Source: Azospirillum brasilense (lineage in GTDB: Bacteria > Pseudomonadota > Alphaproteobacteria > Azospirillales > Azospirillaceae). Taken from it: a stretch of DNA of 34,420 nt. Shown in pieces: positions 33,665 to 34,420 of the stretch. Within the stretch, counting starts at the first letter, position 1. Every line of letters begins with the position of its first letter. Location: assembly GCF_007827795.1 (NCBI RefSeq), contig NZ_VITI01000029.1:1-34420 (forward strand). Direction: 5' to 3'. The position numbers were made by a program, and so were the translations under genes. The notes beneath the pieces were generated by a model. It saw only the letters and a list, made by a program, of their open reading frames with translations, did no database searches and was not told the DNA's origin.

Positions 33665-34420
33665 ATGAAGACCAAGACCCCGCCCAGCGGGACGCCTCTG
33701 CTCGACCGGGTGCGCACTCCCGTCGACTTGCGCCGCTTGAAACCGCGCCAACTGCGACAGCTGGCCGACGAGCTGCGAGCCGAGACGATCGGCGCGGTGT
33801 CGGTGACCGGCGGTCATCTGGGCGCCGGGCTGGGGGTGGTCGAATTGACCGTGGCGCTGCACTACGTCTTCGACACGCCGGCGGACCGGCTGATCTGGGA
33901 CGTCGGGCACCAGTGCTACCCGCACAAGATCCTGACCGGACGCCGCGACCGCATCCGTACGCTCCGTACCGGCGGGGGCTTGAGCGGATTCACGAGACGT
34001 ACGGAGAGCGCGTACGACCCCTTCGGGGCGGCTCACAGTTCCACCGCCATGTCAGCGGGGCTGGGCATGGCGGTGGCGCGCGACCGGCTGGGCCGCCGCA
34101 ACCACGTGATCGCGGTGGTCGGCGACGGCGCGATGAGCGCCGGCATGGCCTATGAGGCGATGAACAACATCGGTTCCGGCGACAGCCGGGTGATCGTGGT
34201 GCTCAACGACAACAACATGTCGATCGCCCCGCCGGTCGGCGCCCTGTCGGCCTATCTGTCGCGGCTGATCTCCTCCAAGCCCTTCCTGACCCTGCGGCAT
34301 TTCGCGGAGGATCTGGCCGGACACATGCCGCGTCCGTTGCGCACGGCGGCGCGGCGGGCGGAGGAGTACGCCCGCGGCATGGTCACCGGGGGCACGCTGT
34401 TCGAGGAGATGGGCTTCTAC
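33665..34420 (+). CDS. dxs: 1-deoxy-D-xylulose-5-phosphate synthase, 5' part (runs off the right edge)
   Basis: The first 252 residues of DXS, the thiamine-diphosphate enzyme that starts the MEP isoprenoid pathway from pyruvate and glyceraldehyde-3-phosphate. Landmarks are GGHLGAGLGVVELTVALHYV (about 49-68), WDVGHQCYPHKILTGRRDRI, GLSGFTRRTESAYDPFGAAHSS, the thiamine motif VVGDGAMSAGMAYEAMNN (GDG at 153-155) and VLNDNNMSIAPPVGALSAYL. ATG 33665 has GGGGGAGG 8 bases upstream. The usual GAGHSST is GAAHSST here, with Ala in place of the second Gly. Position in the hopanoid locus suggests a dedicated copy that supplies precursors to Shc; a second housekeeping dxs elsewhere is likely but cannot be seen. 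Confidence 0.94.
   Translation, partial: MKTKTPPSGTPLLDRVRTPVDLRRLKPRQLRQLADELRAETIGAVSVTGGHLGAGLGVVELTVALHYVFDTPADRLIWDVGHQCYPHKILTGRRDRIRTLRTGGGLSGFTRRTESAYDPFGAAHSSTAMSAGLGMAVARDRLGRRNHVIAVVGDGAMSAGMAYEAMNNIGSGDSRVIVVLNDNNMSIAPPVGALSAYLSRLISSKPFLTLRHFAEDLAGHMPRPLRTAARRAEEYARGMVTGGTLFEEMGFY

Overview
The window reads as chromosome or large-replicon DNA of a GC-rich alphaproteobacterium. A hopanoid gene set, a 17-kDa-antigen-type lipoprotein, TPR/GT41 glycosyltransferases and strongly GC-biased third codon positions suggest an Azospirillum-like member of the Rhodospirillales. That placement is inference from gene content; no rRNA, tRNA or CRISPR array was seen.

Layout. At 1-866 the end of an unrecognised gene abuts an MFS exporter that has lost its last third, a likely insertion or deletion scar. 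A LysR gene (996-1895) is divergent from it. A MarR gene and an aromatic-acid/fusaric-acid type efflux operon (aaeA-aaeB-aaeX like, 1953-5673) follow. Then come a non-coding stretch with a large hairpin and a composite palindromic repeat, and a glycosylation block (6289-11340): a GT2 enzyme, a TPR protein with a DXD sugar-transferase domain, a small Cys-rich protein and a TPR-GT41 (SPINDLY/OGT-like) protein. Between 11400 and 17771 lie housekeeping and accessory genes: glycine-zipper lipoprotein, acyl-CoA synthetase, TSUP exporter, orphan LivF ATPase, GNAT, UPF0126 channel-like protein, pirin and an unrecognised gene.

Copper region (17833-22380). The TIGR02588/TIGR02587 membrane pair is divergent from copZ-copA-cueR. 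Both copZ and copA have near-perfect CueR-type promoters (TTGACC, 19-bp spacer, interrupted ACCTTCC/GGAAGGT dyad), and cueR overlaps copA by ATGA.

Hopanoid region (22482-34420, running off the right edge). hpnA and hpnM face left. A PAPS-type sulfotransferase and a beta-propeller protein face right and converge on hpnN with an 89-bp overlap. shc (squalene-hopene cyclase), a DUF2141 protein and hpnG face right, and hpnG converges on hpnH with a 60-bp overlap. A 5'-partial dxs follows. Together they would supply isoprenoid precursor (Dxs), cyclise squalene (Shc), extend the side chain (HpnH, then HpnG) and move hopanoids to the outer membrane (HpnN, perhaps HpnM). Squalene-synthesis genes (hpnCDE) are not in the window.

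The most notable signals are: a sulfotransferase/propeller pair inside a hopanoid locus; a family of GC-rich composite palindromes that supply the last codons of cueR and the ribosome-binding region of the propeller gene; a predicted leaderless marR whose operator covers its own promoter; and two dedicated CueR promoters on adjacent genes.
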